Source: Methanocalculus alkaliphilus (GTDB lineage Archaea; Halobacteriota; Methanomicrobia; Methanomicrobiales; Methanocorpusculaceae). From it: a DNA stretch of 64,000 bases. Positions 1 to 8,685 of this stretch are shown here, one piece after another. The notes below the pieces were generated by a model that saw only the letters and a program-made list of their open reading frames with translations, was not told the origin of the DNA and did not search any database. The stretch covers positions 124,001 through 188,000 of the forward strand of contig NZ_JALJYG010000003.1 of assembly GCF_024170505.1 (NCBI RefSeq). The letters run 5' to 3'. Numbering within the stretch: the first letter of the stretch is position 1; each line of letters begins with the position of its first letter. Made by a program: the position numbers and the translations under genes.

Positions 1-812
1 GTAGTAATCCTGCCACGGACAGAGTAGACGCCTTTATCCATCACCTCGTGAGGTGGTGTCAGGAGGACGCCGATCTCGTGATCGAGCGGAATGATTCCTG
101 ATCCCTCTTCAAGGAGGTACTCGACACCGGTATCTGTCGAGCGGCGCTTTGCCCCGGTTATCCGGACGGATGCCCCCTCACTGAGGGTATCGAAGAGGGG
201 GGAATCCCATCCAAGAAGCCGGGCTGAACCTGTCGGGTCCCCGATGATCGCCTCATAGATGGTTCCTTCACCCCCGTCTCTCCGGGAGAAGTGCCGTGGA
301 GGCTGGATTGCGAGGATCCGTGCATCAATATCAGCCTCCGAGGGGAGGGATGACTCTTTCTGCACCGGAATCTGGATCTCAACACCGGTCACACGGACGG
401 CAAGGCCATGAATTTCGGTTCTTCTCCCCTCCTTCGGGCGACCTATCACCTCAAGGACAGTACCGGTCTCAACTTCATGAATACCCGCTGCTTTCTCATC
501 CCAGAGGATGAGGATGATACTTCCGGTCTCGTCAGCCAGCTCCACCCGTGCAACACAGCCCACTGATCCGTCATCACGCGTGAACTCTCTTGGTTCGGTG
601 AGGCGCATCACCCTGCCATAAAGGGAGACAAGAGAGGGGGAGGGGGTGATCGCCCCTATCTTCTGGTGAGCCCTGCCGATATCCTCAACCACGAGGAGTG
701 CGGCAGCAGTCTCATCAATGGCACCACCAAATGAAGCGGCCTTCTCCTCAACCCGGCGATCGAACTCCTCCCTGGTGAGGATATCATCAACAAGGGCGTA
801 GTGAAACCTCAC
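1..812 (-). CDS. RPA-like single-stranded DNA-binding protein (OB-fold), 3' end cut by window edge
   Basis: I translated this stretch directly because it runs off the left edge. About 270 residues are visible, opening with MRFHYALVDDILTREEF. A helical N-terminal part containing LVVEDIGRAH is followed by OB-fold-like strands (LYGRVMRLTEPREF, VARVELADETGSI) and at least one further OB-like unit. This matches archaeal replication protein A in family style; such proteins protect single-stranded DNA in replication and repair. The start is GTG at 812, preceded by GAGGT at five bases. It lies 10 bases after the lysA stop, so it is probably co-transcribed with dapL-lysA. The C-terminus, where a zinc finger may lie, is outside the window. 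Confidence 0.8.
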   Translation of the reverse strand, partial: MRFHYALVDDILTREEFDRRVEEKAASFGGAIDETAAALLVVEDIGRAHQKIGAITPSPSLVSLYGRVMRLTEPREFTRDDGSVGCVARVELADETGSIILILWDEKAAGIHEVETGTVLEVIGRPKEGRRTEIHGLAVRVTGVEIQIPVQKESSLPSEADIDARILAIQPPRHFSRRDGGEGTIYEAIIGDPTGSARLLGWDSPLFDTLSEGASVRITGAKRRSTDTGVEYLLEEGSGIIPLDHEIGVLLTPPHEVMDKGVYSVRGRIT

Positions 813-822
813 AGGGAACCTC

Positions 823-2124
823 TCACTCCTGCTGCCATGATGGCGTCAGCATCGTCGAGCAGAGATCATCGATCGTCTCGCCCCGTCGGACAAGCTCGGC
901 GTTATCCCCTTTCACCAGCACCTCGGGAGATCGCGGCCGTCCGTTATACTGGGATGCCATCGCATACCCGTATGCCCCGGTATCAAGGATAGCGATGAGA
1001 TCACCAGCAACCGGTTTTGGAAGGAGCCGATCCTCCGCAATGATATCTCCGGTCTCACAGATGGGGCCTGCGACCGTCACCTTCTCTTCACCAGGCTGAT
1101 CCGCCTTGTTTGCCATGATCACCTCATGCCATGAGTCATACATGGCAGGCCGGAGGAGGAGGTTGAATCCTGCATCGACGTTCGCAAACGTCTTAAAGGC
1201 ACGTTTCACCGAGTTGACCCTGGTGAGCAGAACCGTCGACTCGGCAAGGAGCCAGCGGCCAGGCTCGACCCAGAGCTGTGGTGAGATCCCGTGTTTCTTC
1301 ATCCCTTCGACAAAGACGGGCATGACAGCTGCGGCATACTCTTCCGGTGTCGGAGCAACGTCGGTCTCCCGGTGATACGGCACACCAAGGCCGCCGCCGA
1401 GATCGATGAACTCAAGCGTGACACCCAGTGCCGTTATTTCACCTGCAAGATCCGCCATGACAGCCGCGGCCCTGGCAAATGGTTCGACATCAAGGATCTG
1501 TGATCCGATATGGCAGTGCATCCCGACAGGGATGACATAGGGTGCATCACGTGCTGCGGTGTATGCGGCGATGATCTCACCGGCAGGTATCCCGAACTTC
1601 GTCGTTGCAAGACCTGTTGCGATCTTTGGGTGTGTCGGCACCTCAAGTGCAGGGTTCACCCGAAATGCGATAGGAACCGTCTTCTTCGCTTCAGATGCGA
1701 TTTTTGAGAGCTGGTTGAGCTCATCAATAGAGTCGATAGAAACACGGACACCGGTCTCGACCGCAAGCCTGAGATCATCCGTTGACTTTGAGGTTCCATT
1801 GAAAAGCAGGCGCTCAGGCTTCATCCCTGCACGGAGGGCGAGGGTCAGTTCACCTGCGGAGAAGACATCGGCACCCGCACCCTTCCGGGCAAGTGCACGG
1901 AGAACAGCAAGATTGCCGTTTGCTTTTGCGGCATAGAGGATCTGAACTCCGGGATAGTATGCTGACAGCGCGGACTGGAACCGTTCGAAGTTTGAGACGA
2001 TATGATCTTCATTAATGACATACAGGGGTGTTCCGTACCGTGCTGCGAGATCGACGAGATCATGCGTCCCGGTCGCCAGATGGCCATTTCTGATGGAAAG
2101 ATGGGCGGGGAGCCGGAGGGTCAT
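823..2124 (-). CDS. lysA: diaminopimelate decarboxylase
   Basis: Decarboxylates meso-diaminopimelate to L-lysine, the last step of the pathway, using pyridoxal phosphate. The 433-residue protein has the fold-type III alanine-racemase barrel with the PLP lysine in YAAKANGN (K67), then HIGSQI, the phosphate-binding GGGLGVPY, EPGRWLLA, and the C-terminal GAYGYAMASQYN region that completes the active site in the dimer. Length is normal for the family. Its ATG overlaps the dapL stop codon (ATGA), so translation is probably coupled to the preceding aminotransferase gene. Cytosolic. Confidence 0.97.
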   Translation of the reverse strand: MTLRLPAHLSIRNGHLATGTHDLVDLAARYGTPLYVINEDHIVSNFERFQSALSAYYPGVQILYAAKANGNLAVLRALARKGAGADVFSAGELTLALRAGMKPERLLFNGTSKSTDDLRLAVETGVRVSIDSIDELNQLSKIASEAKKTVPIAFRVNPALEVPTHPKIATGLATTKFGIPAGEIIAAYTAARDAPYVIPVGMHCHIGSQILDVEPFARAAAVMADLAGEITALGVTLEFIDLGGGLGVPYHRETDVAPTPEEYAAAVMPVFVEGMKKHGISPQLWVEPGRWLLAESTVLLTRVNSVKRAFKTFANVDAGFNLLLRPAMYDSWHEVIMANKADQPGEEKVTVAGPICETGDIIAEDRLLPKPVAGDLIAILDTGAYGYAMASQYNGRPRSPEVLVKGDNAELVRRGETIDDLCSTMLTPSWQQE

Positions 2125-3269
2125 CGCCTCATCCCCTCCATACGTGAAACCGCCTCGGTGATCCGCTCCACGGACCGGGTGATGGCAAACCTGACATAGC
2201 CCTCACCACTTGCCCCGAACCCGACACCGGGTGTTGCGACGATCCCGGCCTCATTCAGGAGGCGGGCGGCAAACGCCATCGAGTCATCCACCTTCAGCCA
2301 GACATAGAAGGTCGCCTTTGGAGCCAAAACCTCATACCCGAGACTGCGAAGTCCCTTCACAAGGACGTCACGCCGCTCCTGGTAGATGCTGCATGCCTCA
2401 GCAATACAGGTCTGGGGTCCGGTGAGGGCAGTGACACCGGCAAGCTGGACCGCATCGAAGGCACCCGAGTCGATATTTGTCTTGACCCTGCCAAGGCCCG
2501 CGATGATCTCCTTGTTTCCAACCGCCATTCCAAGGCGCCATCCTGTCATATTATAGGTCTTTGAGAGCGAATGCATCTCGATACCCACTTCAAATGCACC
2601 ATCCGCCTCAAGGAACGAGGGGGCGGTATATCCATCAAAGGTGATCTCAGAGTAGGCATTGTCATGAACGGCAACGATGTTATGCTCCCGGGCAAACTCG
2701 ACCACCTCGTTGAAGAACGAGAGGGGGGCGATGGCTGATGTCGGGTTGTTTGGATAGCCGAAGAAGAAGAGTTTCGTCTTCTTAAGAATATCCTTTGGAA
2801 TTGATGCAAGATCCGGGAGGAAGTTGTTCTCTTCACGGAGGGGGAGGGGATGGCAGATGCCTTCCGCAAAGAGGGTCGAGGTCTTATAGACCGGATATCC
2901 TGGATCGGTCGCAAGGACGACGTCGCCCGGATTGACGAAGGCCTCAGGCACATGGGCGATACCTTCTTTTGAACCGATGAGGGTGATCACTTCACTCTTC
3001 GGATCGGCGGTGACACCAAATCGCCCTTTATACCATGAAGCCACTGCTTCCCGGTACGTCGGAAGACCAAGGTATGACGGGTAATGGTGGTTCGCGGGGT
3101 CACGGGCAGCTGTGCAGAGGGTCTCGACGATATGCGGCGGTGTCGGGAGATCGGGATCACCAACACCGAGATCGATGACATCTACACCGGCACGCCTCTT
3201 TTCATCTTTCATCTCATCAATGCGTGCGAACAGATAGGGTGGAAGGTTGTCAAGGCGTTTTGCGTACAT
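2121..3269 (-). CDS. dapL: LL-diaminopimelate aminotransferase
   Basis: A 382-residue fold-type I PLP aminotransferase. The cofactor lysine is in SLSKTYNMTGWRLG (K237); DLGVGDPDLPTPPHI near residue 35 and FFGYPNNPT near 170 are class I/II aminotransferase signatures. It is assigned as DapL, which converts tetrahydrodipicolinate directly to LL-diaminopimelate, because lysA follows with a 4-base overlap and DapL is the usual methanogen route. Other aminotransferases of this class look similar, so substrate assignment rests on context. A TATA-like TTAAGTAC about 27 bases before the ATG suggests a leaderless or very short-leader transcript, divergent from nifS. Confidence 0.9.
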   Translation of the reverse strand: MYAKRLDNLPPYLFARIDEMKDEKRRAGVDVIDLGVGDPDLPTPPHIVETLCTAARDPANHHYPSYLGLPTYREAVASWYKGRFGVTADPKSEVITLIGSKEGIAHVPEAFVNPGDVVLATDPGYPVYKTSTLFAEGICHPLPLREENNFLPDLASIPKDILKKTKLFFFGYPNNPTSAIAPLSFFNEVVEFAREHNIVAVHDNAYSEITFDGYTAPSFLEADGAFEVGIEMHSLSKTYNMTGWRLGMAVGNKEIIAGLGRVKTNIDSGAFDAVQLAGVTALTGPQTCIAEACSIYQERRDVLVKGLRSLGYEVLAPKATFYVWLKVDDSMAFAARLLNEAGIVATPGVGFGASGEGYVRFAITRSVERITEAVSRMEGMRR

Positions 3270-3380
3270 ACGAGGTACTGTTCTTTTTTGGTGTACTTAA
3301 GAATCACGGATGTGGAAGGTATATTCCTCTTGACAAAAGGTTATTGCATCAACAGAAGATACTATGATACGAGGGCTGAG
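3270..3380. promoter_or_regulatory. divergent promoter region dapL / nifS
   Basis: This AT-rich gap separates two divergent operons. On the minus strand TTAAGTAC (3293-3300) sits about 27 bases from the dapL ATG. On the plus strand GGTATATTCC (3318-3327) is a TATA candidate for the nifS operon, which would leave a leader of about 30 bases carrying the GAGGG ribosome site at 3371-3375. Assignment is by motif and spacing only. Confidence 0.4.
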
Positions 3381-4562
3381 ATGGAAAATAAAGATGTAAT
3401 TTACCTGGATAACGCAGCTACGACCAGAACACACCCTGATGTGGTTTCTGCAATGCTCCCGTACTTCTCTTTGCATTTCGGGAACCCCTCATCGATCTAT
3501 CGGATTGCCCAAACCTCGCGCACCGCGATCGATGAGGCACGCCGCAAGGTCGCGGCAGCTCTTGGAGCAGATGAACGGGAGATATTCTTCACATCCGGAG
3601 GGACGGAATCTGATAACTGGGCGATACGGGGGATAGCGTCAGCGCATAAGAAGAAGGGGCGCCATATAATAACAACCGCAATTGAACACCATGCCGTCCT
3701 GCATACCGTCGAGGCACTCGGAAAGGAGGGTTTTGAGATTACGTACCTTCCTGTGGATGAGTATGGGATGGTATCCCCGGAGAGTGTCGGGGAGGCAATC
3801 AGGCCGGATACCATTCTCATCTCGGTGATGCTTGCAAACAATGAGATCGGAACCATCCAGCCAATACAGAAGATCGGGGAGATTGCACAAGCGCATAAGG
3901 TATTCTTCCATACCGATGCGGTCCAGGCAATCGGGCAGATCCCTGTCGATGTCAGGGAGCTGGGCGTCGATCTCCTCTCCATCTCAGCACACAAATTCGG
4001 GGGTCCAAAAGGGGTGGGTGCACTCTTTATCAGGCGTGGTCTCCGGATCGATCCCCTTCTGTATGGAGGTGCGCAGGAGCAGAGGCGGCGGGCGGGTACC
4101 GAAAATGTTCCCGGAATTGTCGGCCTCGGTGCTGCCATCGAGCGTGCAACAGCCCTGATGCCTGAGAAGGCAGAGAGGATGAAGAGACTTCGGCAGAGAC
4201 TGACTGACGGGCTTCTGAGCATCCCAAAGAGCAGGCAAAACGGCCATCCCACCGAGAGGCTCCCAAACAATGTCAATATCATCTTCGATTATATCGAGGG
4301 AGAATCGATCCTCCTCCTCCTTGATGCCAACGGGATCGCGGCATCAACAGGGAGCGCCTGCACCTCGGCCTCCCTTGACCCCTCCCATGTGCTCCTCGCC
4401 TGCGGCCTCCCTCATGAACAGGCCCATGGCTCACTTCGGCTGACCCTTGGCGAGGAGACGACCGAAGAAGATATTACCTATGTCCTTGAGATCGTGCCAA
4501 AGGTCGTCCAGCGACTCAGGGATATGTCACCATTAACTCCAAAAGAACTGCGAACAAGGTGA
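3381..4562 (+). CDS. nifS: cysteine desulfurase (NifS/IscS family)
   Basis: PLP enzyme that takes sulfur from cysteine for iron-sulfur cluster assembly. The 393-residue product starts MENKDVIYLDNAATT; an upstream in-frame extension to 3084 is rejected because the family begins at this motif and GAGGG lies five bases ahead of ATG 3381. The PLP lysine is in SISAHKFGGPKG (K205). The catalytic cysteine is in STGSACTSA (C327), on the longer loop typical of the IscS/NifS group. The stop lies 5 bases before nifU, giving a desulfurase-scaffold pair. Confidence 0.96.
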   Translation: MENKDVIYLDNAATTRTHPDVVSAMLPYFSLHFGNPSSIYRIAQTSRTAIDEARRKVAAALGADEREIFFTSGGTESDNWAIRGIASAHKKKGRHIITTAIEHHAVLHTVEALGKEGFEITYLPVDEYGMVSPESVGEAIRPDTILISVMLANNEIGTIQPIQKIGEIAQAHKVFFHTDAVQAIGQIPVDVRELGVDLLSISAHKFGGPKGVGALFIRRGLRIDPLLYGGAQEQRRRAGTENVPGIVGLGAAIERATALMPEKAERMKRLRQRLTDGLLSIPKSRQNGHPTERLPNNVNIIFDYIEGESILLLLDANGIAASTGSACTSASLDPSHVLLACGLPHEQAHGSLRLTLGEETTEEDITYVLEIVPKVVQRLRDMSPLTPKELRTR

Positions 4563-4567
4563 AGCAT

Positions 4568-4996
4568 ATGTACTCAGAAACATTGATGGATCATTTCAAC
4601 AATCCCCGGAACCAGCGGGAGATCCCCGATGCCGACGGCATCGGTGAGGTAGGCAACCAGAAGTGTGGCGATATCATGCGGATATTCCTCAAAATCCGTG
4701 ATAATGTCATTGAGGATGCATCGTTTCAGACCTTCGGGTGCGGGGCAGCTGTTGCATCCTCATCGATGGCAACCGAGATGATCAAGGGAAAGACCCTCGA
4801 GGAGGCATGGGAGATCTCAAATAAAGCGGTTGCTGAGGCACTTGAAGGGCTTCCCCCGCAGAAACTCCACTGCTCGGTTCTTGCTGAAGAGGCGATACAT
4901 GCCGCAATCAACAATTATCTCGAGAAGATGGGGCTTGAGCCCTGGGACGAGGGTGAGGGGAGCTGCGCCGGGTGCAGCGGCTGCGGGACTGACTGA
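4568..4996 (+). CDS. nifU: iron-sulfur cluster scaffold protein (NifU/IscU N-terminal type)
   Basis: A 142-residue scaffold on which Fe-S clusters are built with sulfur from the adjacent NifS. The three cluster-binding cysteines are C33 (NQKCGD), C58 (FGCGAAVASSSM) and C102 (LHCSVLAEEA), with the usual Asp at D35. After the scaffold domain comes a short acidic tail with three more cysteines in SCAGCSGCG. Start: ATG 4568 is five bases after AAGGTGA, which itself spans the nifS stop; a GTG at 4559 is in frame but less well placed. Confidence 0.95.
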   Translation: MYSETLMDHFNNPRNQREIPDADGIGEVGNQKCGDIMRIFLKIRDNVIEDASFQTFGCGAAVASSSMATEMIKGKTLEEAWEISNKAVAEALEGLPPQKLHCSVLAEEAIHAAINNYLEKMGLEPWDEGEGSCAGCSGCGTD

Positions 4997-5000
4997 TTCC

Positions 5001-5015
5001 GAATCTTTTTTAACC
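5001..5015 (+). promoter_or_regulatory. T-run between nifU and cutA: terminator and/or TATA box
   Basis: CTTTTTTAA lies 9-16 bases after the nifU stop and about 25 bases before the first ATG of cutA. The position fits a TATA-like element giving a leaderless cutA transcript; the T-run could equally end the nifSU message. Low specificity. Confidence 0.3.
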
Positions 5016-5033
5016 CCGCCGGCATCTTTTGGT

Positions 5034-5363
5034 ATGATGCACGTGAATGGAGATGATATCGAACTGGTACTCTGCACTGCTCCTGCCGGGAAGGCTGATC
5101 ATATAGCACGGATACTCGTTGATGAACGGTATGTTGCATGTGTCAACATCCAGGAGGTCCGCTCAGTCTTCAGATGGGAGGGTGAAGTACAGGTTGAAGA
5201 TGAGATGCTGCTCATCTGCAAGACGGCGGCGGGCAGGAGAGAGGAGCTATTCAGGCGGCTCAGGGAGATACACCCCTATGATGTACCGGAGATACTTGCC
5301 ATTCCGGTGCAGGACGGAGATCCGGAGTATTGTTCCTGGGTCAGAACGGAGGTTTCAGGATGA
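5034..5363 (+). CDS. cutA: CutA1-like protein
   Basis: A small trimeric cytosolic protein of the CutA1 family, historically linked to divalent metal tolerance but without a settled biochemical role. The product (about 109 residues) begins MMHVNGDDIELVLCTAP, and continues with AGKADHIARILVDERYVACVNIQEVRSVF and the characteristic YDVPEILAIPV. Two adjacent ATGs (5034, 5037) are possible starts; neither has a clear Shine-Dalgarno, consistent with a leaderless message. A longer upstream frame overlaps nifU and is rejected. The stop overlaps the fdhD ATG (ATGA). Confidence 0.9.
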   Translation: MMHVNGDDIELVLCTAPAGKADHIARILVDERYVACVNIQEVRSVFRWEGEVQVEDEMLLICKTAAGRREELFRRLREIHPYDVPEILAIPVQDGDPEYCSWVRTEVSG

Positions 5364-6097
5364 GACTCATCAACCATACCGGCATTCTCTACAGGAACGA
5401 TGTATTCACCACAATTGAGGATCAGGTCGTCTGTGAAGACAGCTTTACACTTTATCTGAACAATGAGCAGCTCCTGACGATGGTTGCATCCGATGATCAC
5501 CTCAGGGAACTTGGGGCCGGATTCATCATCTGCTCAGGAATTGCGGATCGTATCAAAGAGGTGACCGTCTGTGATGACAGGATCTATGTCGAGGCCCCGG
5601 TGACCGGCGAGTACGAAGCAACCCTCGAGTCCTCAGGCGGATACTCAAACAGGCTCACCCCACGCAGGGTCGAATCCGGCCAGCAGATCACCCCGCAGAA
5701 GATCCTTGATGTCAGGGCTGCAATCGACTCGGATGTCTGGTTGAAGACAGGGGCACTCCATGCCTCGGTTCTCTTTTATGAGGGCGAGATGGCGATCCGC
5801 TGTGAGGATATCGGGAGGCATAACTCTGTTGACAAGGTCGTTGGACACGCGATCTTAAACAAGCTCCCGCTATCCCGCTGTGTCATCGGCTGTACAGGGA
5901 GGCAGCCATCGGGTATGGTTGGCAAAGTGGCAAATGCCGGGATACCAATCATTGTATCAAGGGCGGCATCCACGGATCAGGGGATTGCGACTGCGGAGGC
6001 GGCTGGTATTACGCTTGTCTGCTTCACCAGGGAAGGACGGTTTACGGTCTATACGCATCCTGAACGGGTCAGCGGTCTTGAAGAGAGGAGGAAATAA
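5360..6097 (+). CDS. fdhD: FdhD-family sulfurtransferase homologue lacking the CxxC motif
   Basis: FdhD passes sulfur from a cysteine desulfurase to the Mo/W-bis-MGD cofactor of formate dehydrogenase. This 245-residue protein has the family core: LGAGFIICSG near 51, TGALHASVLF, CEDIGRHNSVDKVVGHAI, and GIPIIVSRAAS. The mobile loop that in E. coli FdhD carries the two essential cysteines reads ESSGGYSNRLT here (about residues 90-100), without CxxC. The protein may therefore bind cofactor without persulfide transfer, or use another cysteine. The start ATG overlaps cutA (ATGA) and the end overlaps korA (TAATG). Proximity to nifS is suggestive because a desulfurase is the known sulfur donor for FdhD. 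Confidence 0.88.
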   Translation: MRLINHTGILYRNDVFTTIEDQVVCEDSFTLYLNNEQLLTMVASDDHLRELGAGFIICSGIADRIKEVTVCDDRIYVEAPVTGEYEATLESSGGYSNRLTPRRVESGQQITPQKILDVRAAIDSDVWLKTGALHASVLFYEGEMAIRCEDIGRHNSVDKVVGHAILNKLPLSRCVIGCTGRQPSGMVGKVANAGIPIIVSRAASTDQGIATAEAAGITLVCFTREGRFTVYTHPERVSGLEERRK

Positions 6098-7731
6098 TGT
6101 CAGAATTTTCCGTATGTATCGGTGGCCAGGCAGGGGAGGGGATCAACAAAGGTGGTCTTCTCATCGCAAGGATCGCCGGCCTGCTTGGATACCGGGTGTA
6201 TATGTACTATGATTACCCGTCGCTCATCCGCGGAGGGCATAATTTTGCGACGATACGTGCAGCTGAGAAGGATTGCGGAGGCATTACTCATCGGCCAGAC
6301 TTCCTCTGTGCCATGGATCAGGAGACGATCCAACGCCATACGGGTATAGAAGTCATCGTGTATGACGCGGATGTTGCCAAAGCCGACGGAATAGGAGTGC
6401 CTGCATCCAGCATTGTCAAAGAGGAGAACGCACCGGCAATAGCTCGAAATACGGTTATCGTCGGTGCATTCTGTCGTGCGGCCGGGGTCCCACGGGAGAT
6501 CATGGAAGAGGCGATCCGGCGTGAGTTTGGATCGCGGGCGGACGCAAACATCTGCCTCGCCCTTCGTGGCTACCATGAGAGCAAAGAGGAGAGATCCATA
6601 GAGATAAAAACACCTCAGGAGTCACCGATCATGACCGGAAACGATGCGATTGCCCTCGGTCTGATCCGCGGCGGACTGGACGCATACGTATCCTATCCGA
6701 TGACCCCCTCCTCCTCGATCCTCCATACCATGGCCGATCTCGCCCGGGAGAGTCCGCTCATCGTCATCCATCCGGAGAATGAGATCGCCGTCATCACGAT
6801 GGCGCTTGGCCTGTCATATGCCGGGAAGCGGGTTGCTGTTGGAACCTCGGGTGGAGGGTTCTGCCTGATGAATGAAGGGGTATCGCTTGCAGGAATGGCC
6901 GAAGTCCCGGTTGTCATCGTGATGGCGATGCGGCCGGGACCCTCGACCGGGATGCCGACCTATTCGTCACAGGGGGATCTCAGCTTTGTCCTTCATGCCG
7001 GCCATGGCGAGTTCCCCCGGATCGTCATCGCTCCGGGGACGACGAACGAGGCATATGAGTGGTCTGCACGTGCCGTCCACCTCGCATGGCAGTTCCAGTG
7101 CCCGACATTCATCCTCTCGGACAAAAACCTCGGGGAGCACCCGGCATCAACCGATATCGACCCGGAATTTCCGATACCGTCACCATCAACACACTACCGG
7201 GAGGGGATATACCGGCGGTACTGTATCACGGATAATGGCATCTCACCATTCCGTCCCCCGCCGGTTCCGGGAAATGTCGTCAAGGTGAACTCCTATACAC
7301 ATGATGAGGATGGAATCACAACAGAGGAGCCGAGGAAAGCCTCAGCTGCGATGGTCAAGCTGATACGAAAAGGGGCAACCCTGGATAACGAGATGGGGCT
7401 GTATGGCTGTGTCAGGGTCGATGGTATCCCGGATGCACCGGTTGCCATCGTCTGCTTCGGATCAACAGGGGAGGCCTGCCGGGAGGTGGGTGAACGCCTC
7501 TCCCTCCGGGTTGTCCGGCCAATCGTCCTTGAACCATTCCCGATCATGCAGTTTGCAGAATCACTCTATAAGGCTGAAATGATCATCGTCGTGGAGGAGA
7601 ATGCAACCGGCCAGCTTGCATCGCTTATCCAGCGATTTGGTTATCCAGCGGATCGGAACATCCGATCGGTCAATGGACGGCCGTTTACGATTGATGAGCT
7701 TGAGGCTGCCATCAGGGAGGTGATAGAATGA
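6097..7731 (+). CDS. korA: 2-oxoacid:ferredoxin oxidoreductase, fused gamma-alpha subunit
   Basis: The 544-residue protein joins two pieces. Residues 1 to about 170 are a gamma subunit (VCIGGQAGEGINKGG, YDYPSLIRGGHNF), the domain that accommodates CoA. From about 175 on is the alpha/pyrimidine domain with YPMTPSSSI, the equivalent of the YPITPSS signature, and WSARAVHLAWQFQCP. With KorB it should oxidatively decarboxylate a 2-oxoacid, or run in the carboxylating direction with reduced ferredoxin, probably at the 2-oxoglutarate step. Substrate specificity is inferred. The gamma-alpha fusion resembles two-subunit enzymes such as that of Sulfolobus. No delta ferredoxin subunit is nearby. It overlaps korB by ATGA. 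Confidence 0.92.
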   Translation: MSEFSVCIGGQAGEGINKGGLLIARIAGLLGYRVYMYYDYPSLIRGGHNFATIRAAEKDCGGITHRPDFLCAMDQETIQRHTGIEVIVYDADVAKADGIGVPASSIVKEENAPAIARNTVIVGAFCRAAGVPREIMEEAIRREFGSRADANICLALRGYHESKEERSIEIKTPQESPIMTGNDAIALGLIRGGLDAYVSYPMTPSSSILHTMADLARESPLIVIHPENEIAVITMALGLSYAGKRVAVGTSGGGFCLMNEGVSLAGMAEVPVVIVMAMRPGPSTGMPTYSSQGDLSFVLHAGHGEFPRIVIAPGTTNEAYEWSARAVHLAWQFQCPTFILSDKNLGEHPASTDIDPEFPIPSPSTHYREGIYRRYCITDNGISPFRPPPVPGNVVKVNSYTHDEDGITTEEPRKASAAMVKLIRKGATLDNEMGLYGCVRVDGIPDAPVAIVCFGSTGEACREVGERLSLRVVRPIVLEPFPIMQFAESLYKAEMIIVVEENATGQLASLIQRFGYPADRNIRSVNGRPFTIDELEAAIREVIE

Positions 7732-8567
7732 AGGGAGCAGAATATATCAGCCAGGCACAGAACACCTGGTGCCCAGGATGCGGGAACTTCACCATACAGC
7801 ATTCAATTAAGAGTGTCCTCTCCGATCTGGGGGTTCCTCGCGAAGAGGCGGTCATCGTCTCCGGTATCGGATGCCATGCAAAGATCGCTGATTATATGCA
7901 GACAAACAGCTTCTATGGGATCCATGGAAGGGGTATTCCGGTCGCAACCGGAATATCGCTGGGCAACCCGGCCCTCACCATCATCTGTTCCGCAGGGGAT
8001 GGCGATGCGTATGCAGAAGGGCTGGACCACCTGATATTCGCTGCGAAGAGGAATGTTGACATCACCGTCATCATCCATGACAACAGGGTGTACGGCCTGA
8101 CAACCGGCCAGTACACCCCGACATCTCCACCGGGTTTTGCCGGGAAGTCAACACCTGAAGGGGTGAAGGAAGATCCCTTTAATCCCCTTGATCTGATGCT
8201 CTCCGCAGGAGCCACGTTCATCGCCCGCTCATATTCACGGGATAAGAAGGGGATGGAAGAGGTTCTGAAAGCCGCAATTCAGCACAAGGGCTTCTCATTT
8301 GTCGAGGTGCTGCAGGTCTGCGCCAGCTTCTATGATGTTCATGCCTGTTATGACGAACATGTCTACCAGGCAGAAGGGCATGACCCAAAAGACCAGGATG
8401 CAGCCCGGATGCGCATCAGGGAGTGGAATTATTCCGGAGAGGGAAGAATACCCCTGGGCATTCTCTATTCACGAGATGCACCGACATTTGAAGAGAGGGT
8501 CCTTGCGGGGAAAGAGGGCGTATTCGATAGAACCGGACTCATCCAGCGAGCAATTGAAAAGAGATAG
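7728..8567 (+). CDS. korB: 2-oxoacid:ferredoxin oxidoreductase beta subunit
   Basis: The 279-residue thiamine-pyrophosphate and Fe-S subunit. The TPP/Mg site is GDGDAYAEG (about 90-98) followed by HDNRVYGLTTGQ. Candidate cluster cysteines are C15 and C18 (WCPGCGN), C49 (GIGCHAK) and C198 (LQVCASF), the four positions seen in two-subunit enzymes. It forms the catalytic complex with the fused KorA encoded immediately upstream, with stop-start overlap. Acts in the cytosol, exchanging electrons with ferredoxin. Confidence 0.94.
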   Translation: MKGAEYISQAQNTWCPGCGNFTIQHSIKSVLSDLGVPREEAVIVSGIGCHAKIADYMQTNSFYGIHGRGIPVATGISLGNPALTIICSAGDGDAYAEGLDHLIFAAKRNVDITVIIHDNRVYGLTTGQYTPTSPPGFAGKSTPEGVKEDPFNPLDLMLSAGATFIARSYSRDKKGMEEVLKAAIQHKGFSFVEVLQVCASFYDVHACYDEHVYQAEGHDPKDQDAARMRIREWNYSGEGRIPLGILYSRDAPTFEERVLAGKEGVFDRTGLIQRAIEKR

Positions 8568-8579
8568 CAGGATGGCATC

Positions 8580-8637
8580 CCCTCATCTGAGGGTGTAAAA
8601 AGAAAGCCTATCCATAATCACTTTTTTGGATCAGACA
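8580..8637 (+). terminator. hairpin and T-run after korB
   Basis: CCCTCA-TC-TGAGGG (8580-8593) is a short perfect inverted repeat 13 bases after the korB stop. A separate run of six Ts follows around 8630-8637. Together they are a plausible end for the nifS-korB transcript before the HEAT-repeat gene. Confidence 0.4.
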
Positions 8638-8685
8638 GACTTTTGTGGCAGAATAGCCAACTAATGATCACGGGAAGAGGCAGCC

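Noticed and set aside
3084-3380. 99-residue N-terminal extension of NifS
   Set aside because: It overlaps dapL on the other strand and the promoter gap; the family starts at MENKDVIYLDNAATT with a good ribosome site.
3497-4282. 261-residue frame antisense to nifS
   Set aside because: Low-complexity Ser/Arg/Pro-rich translation, mirror of a conserved gene.
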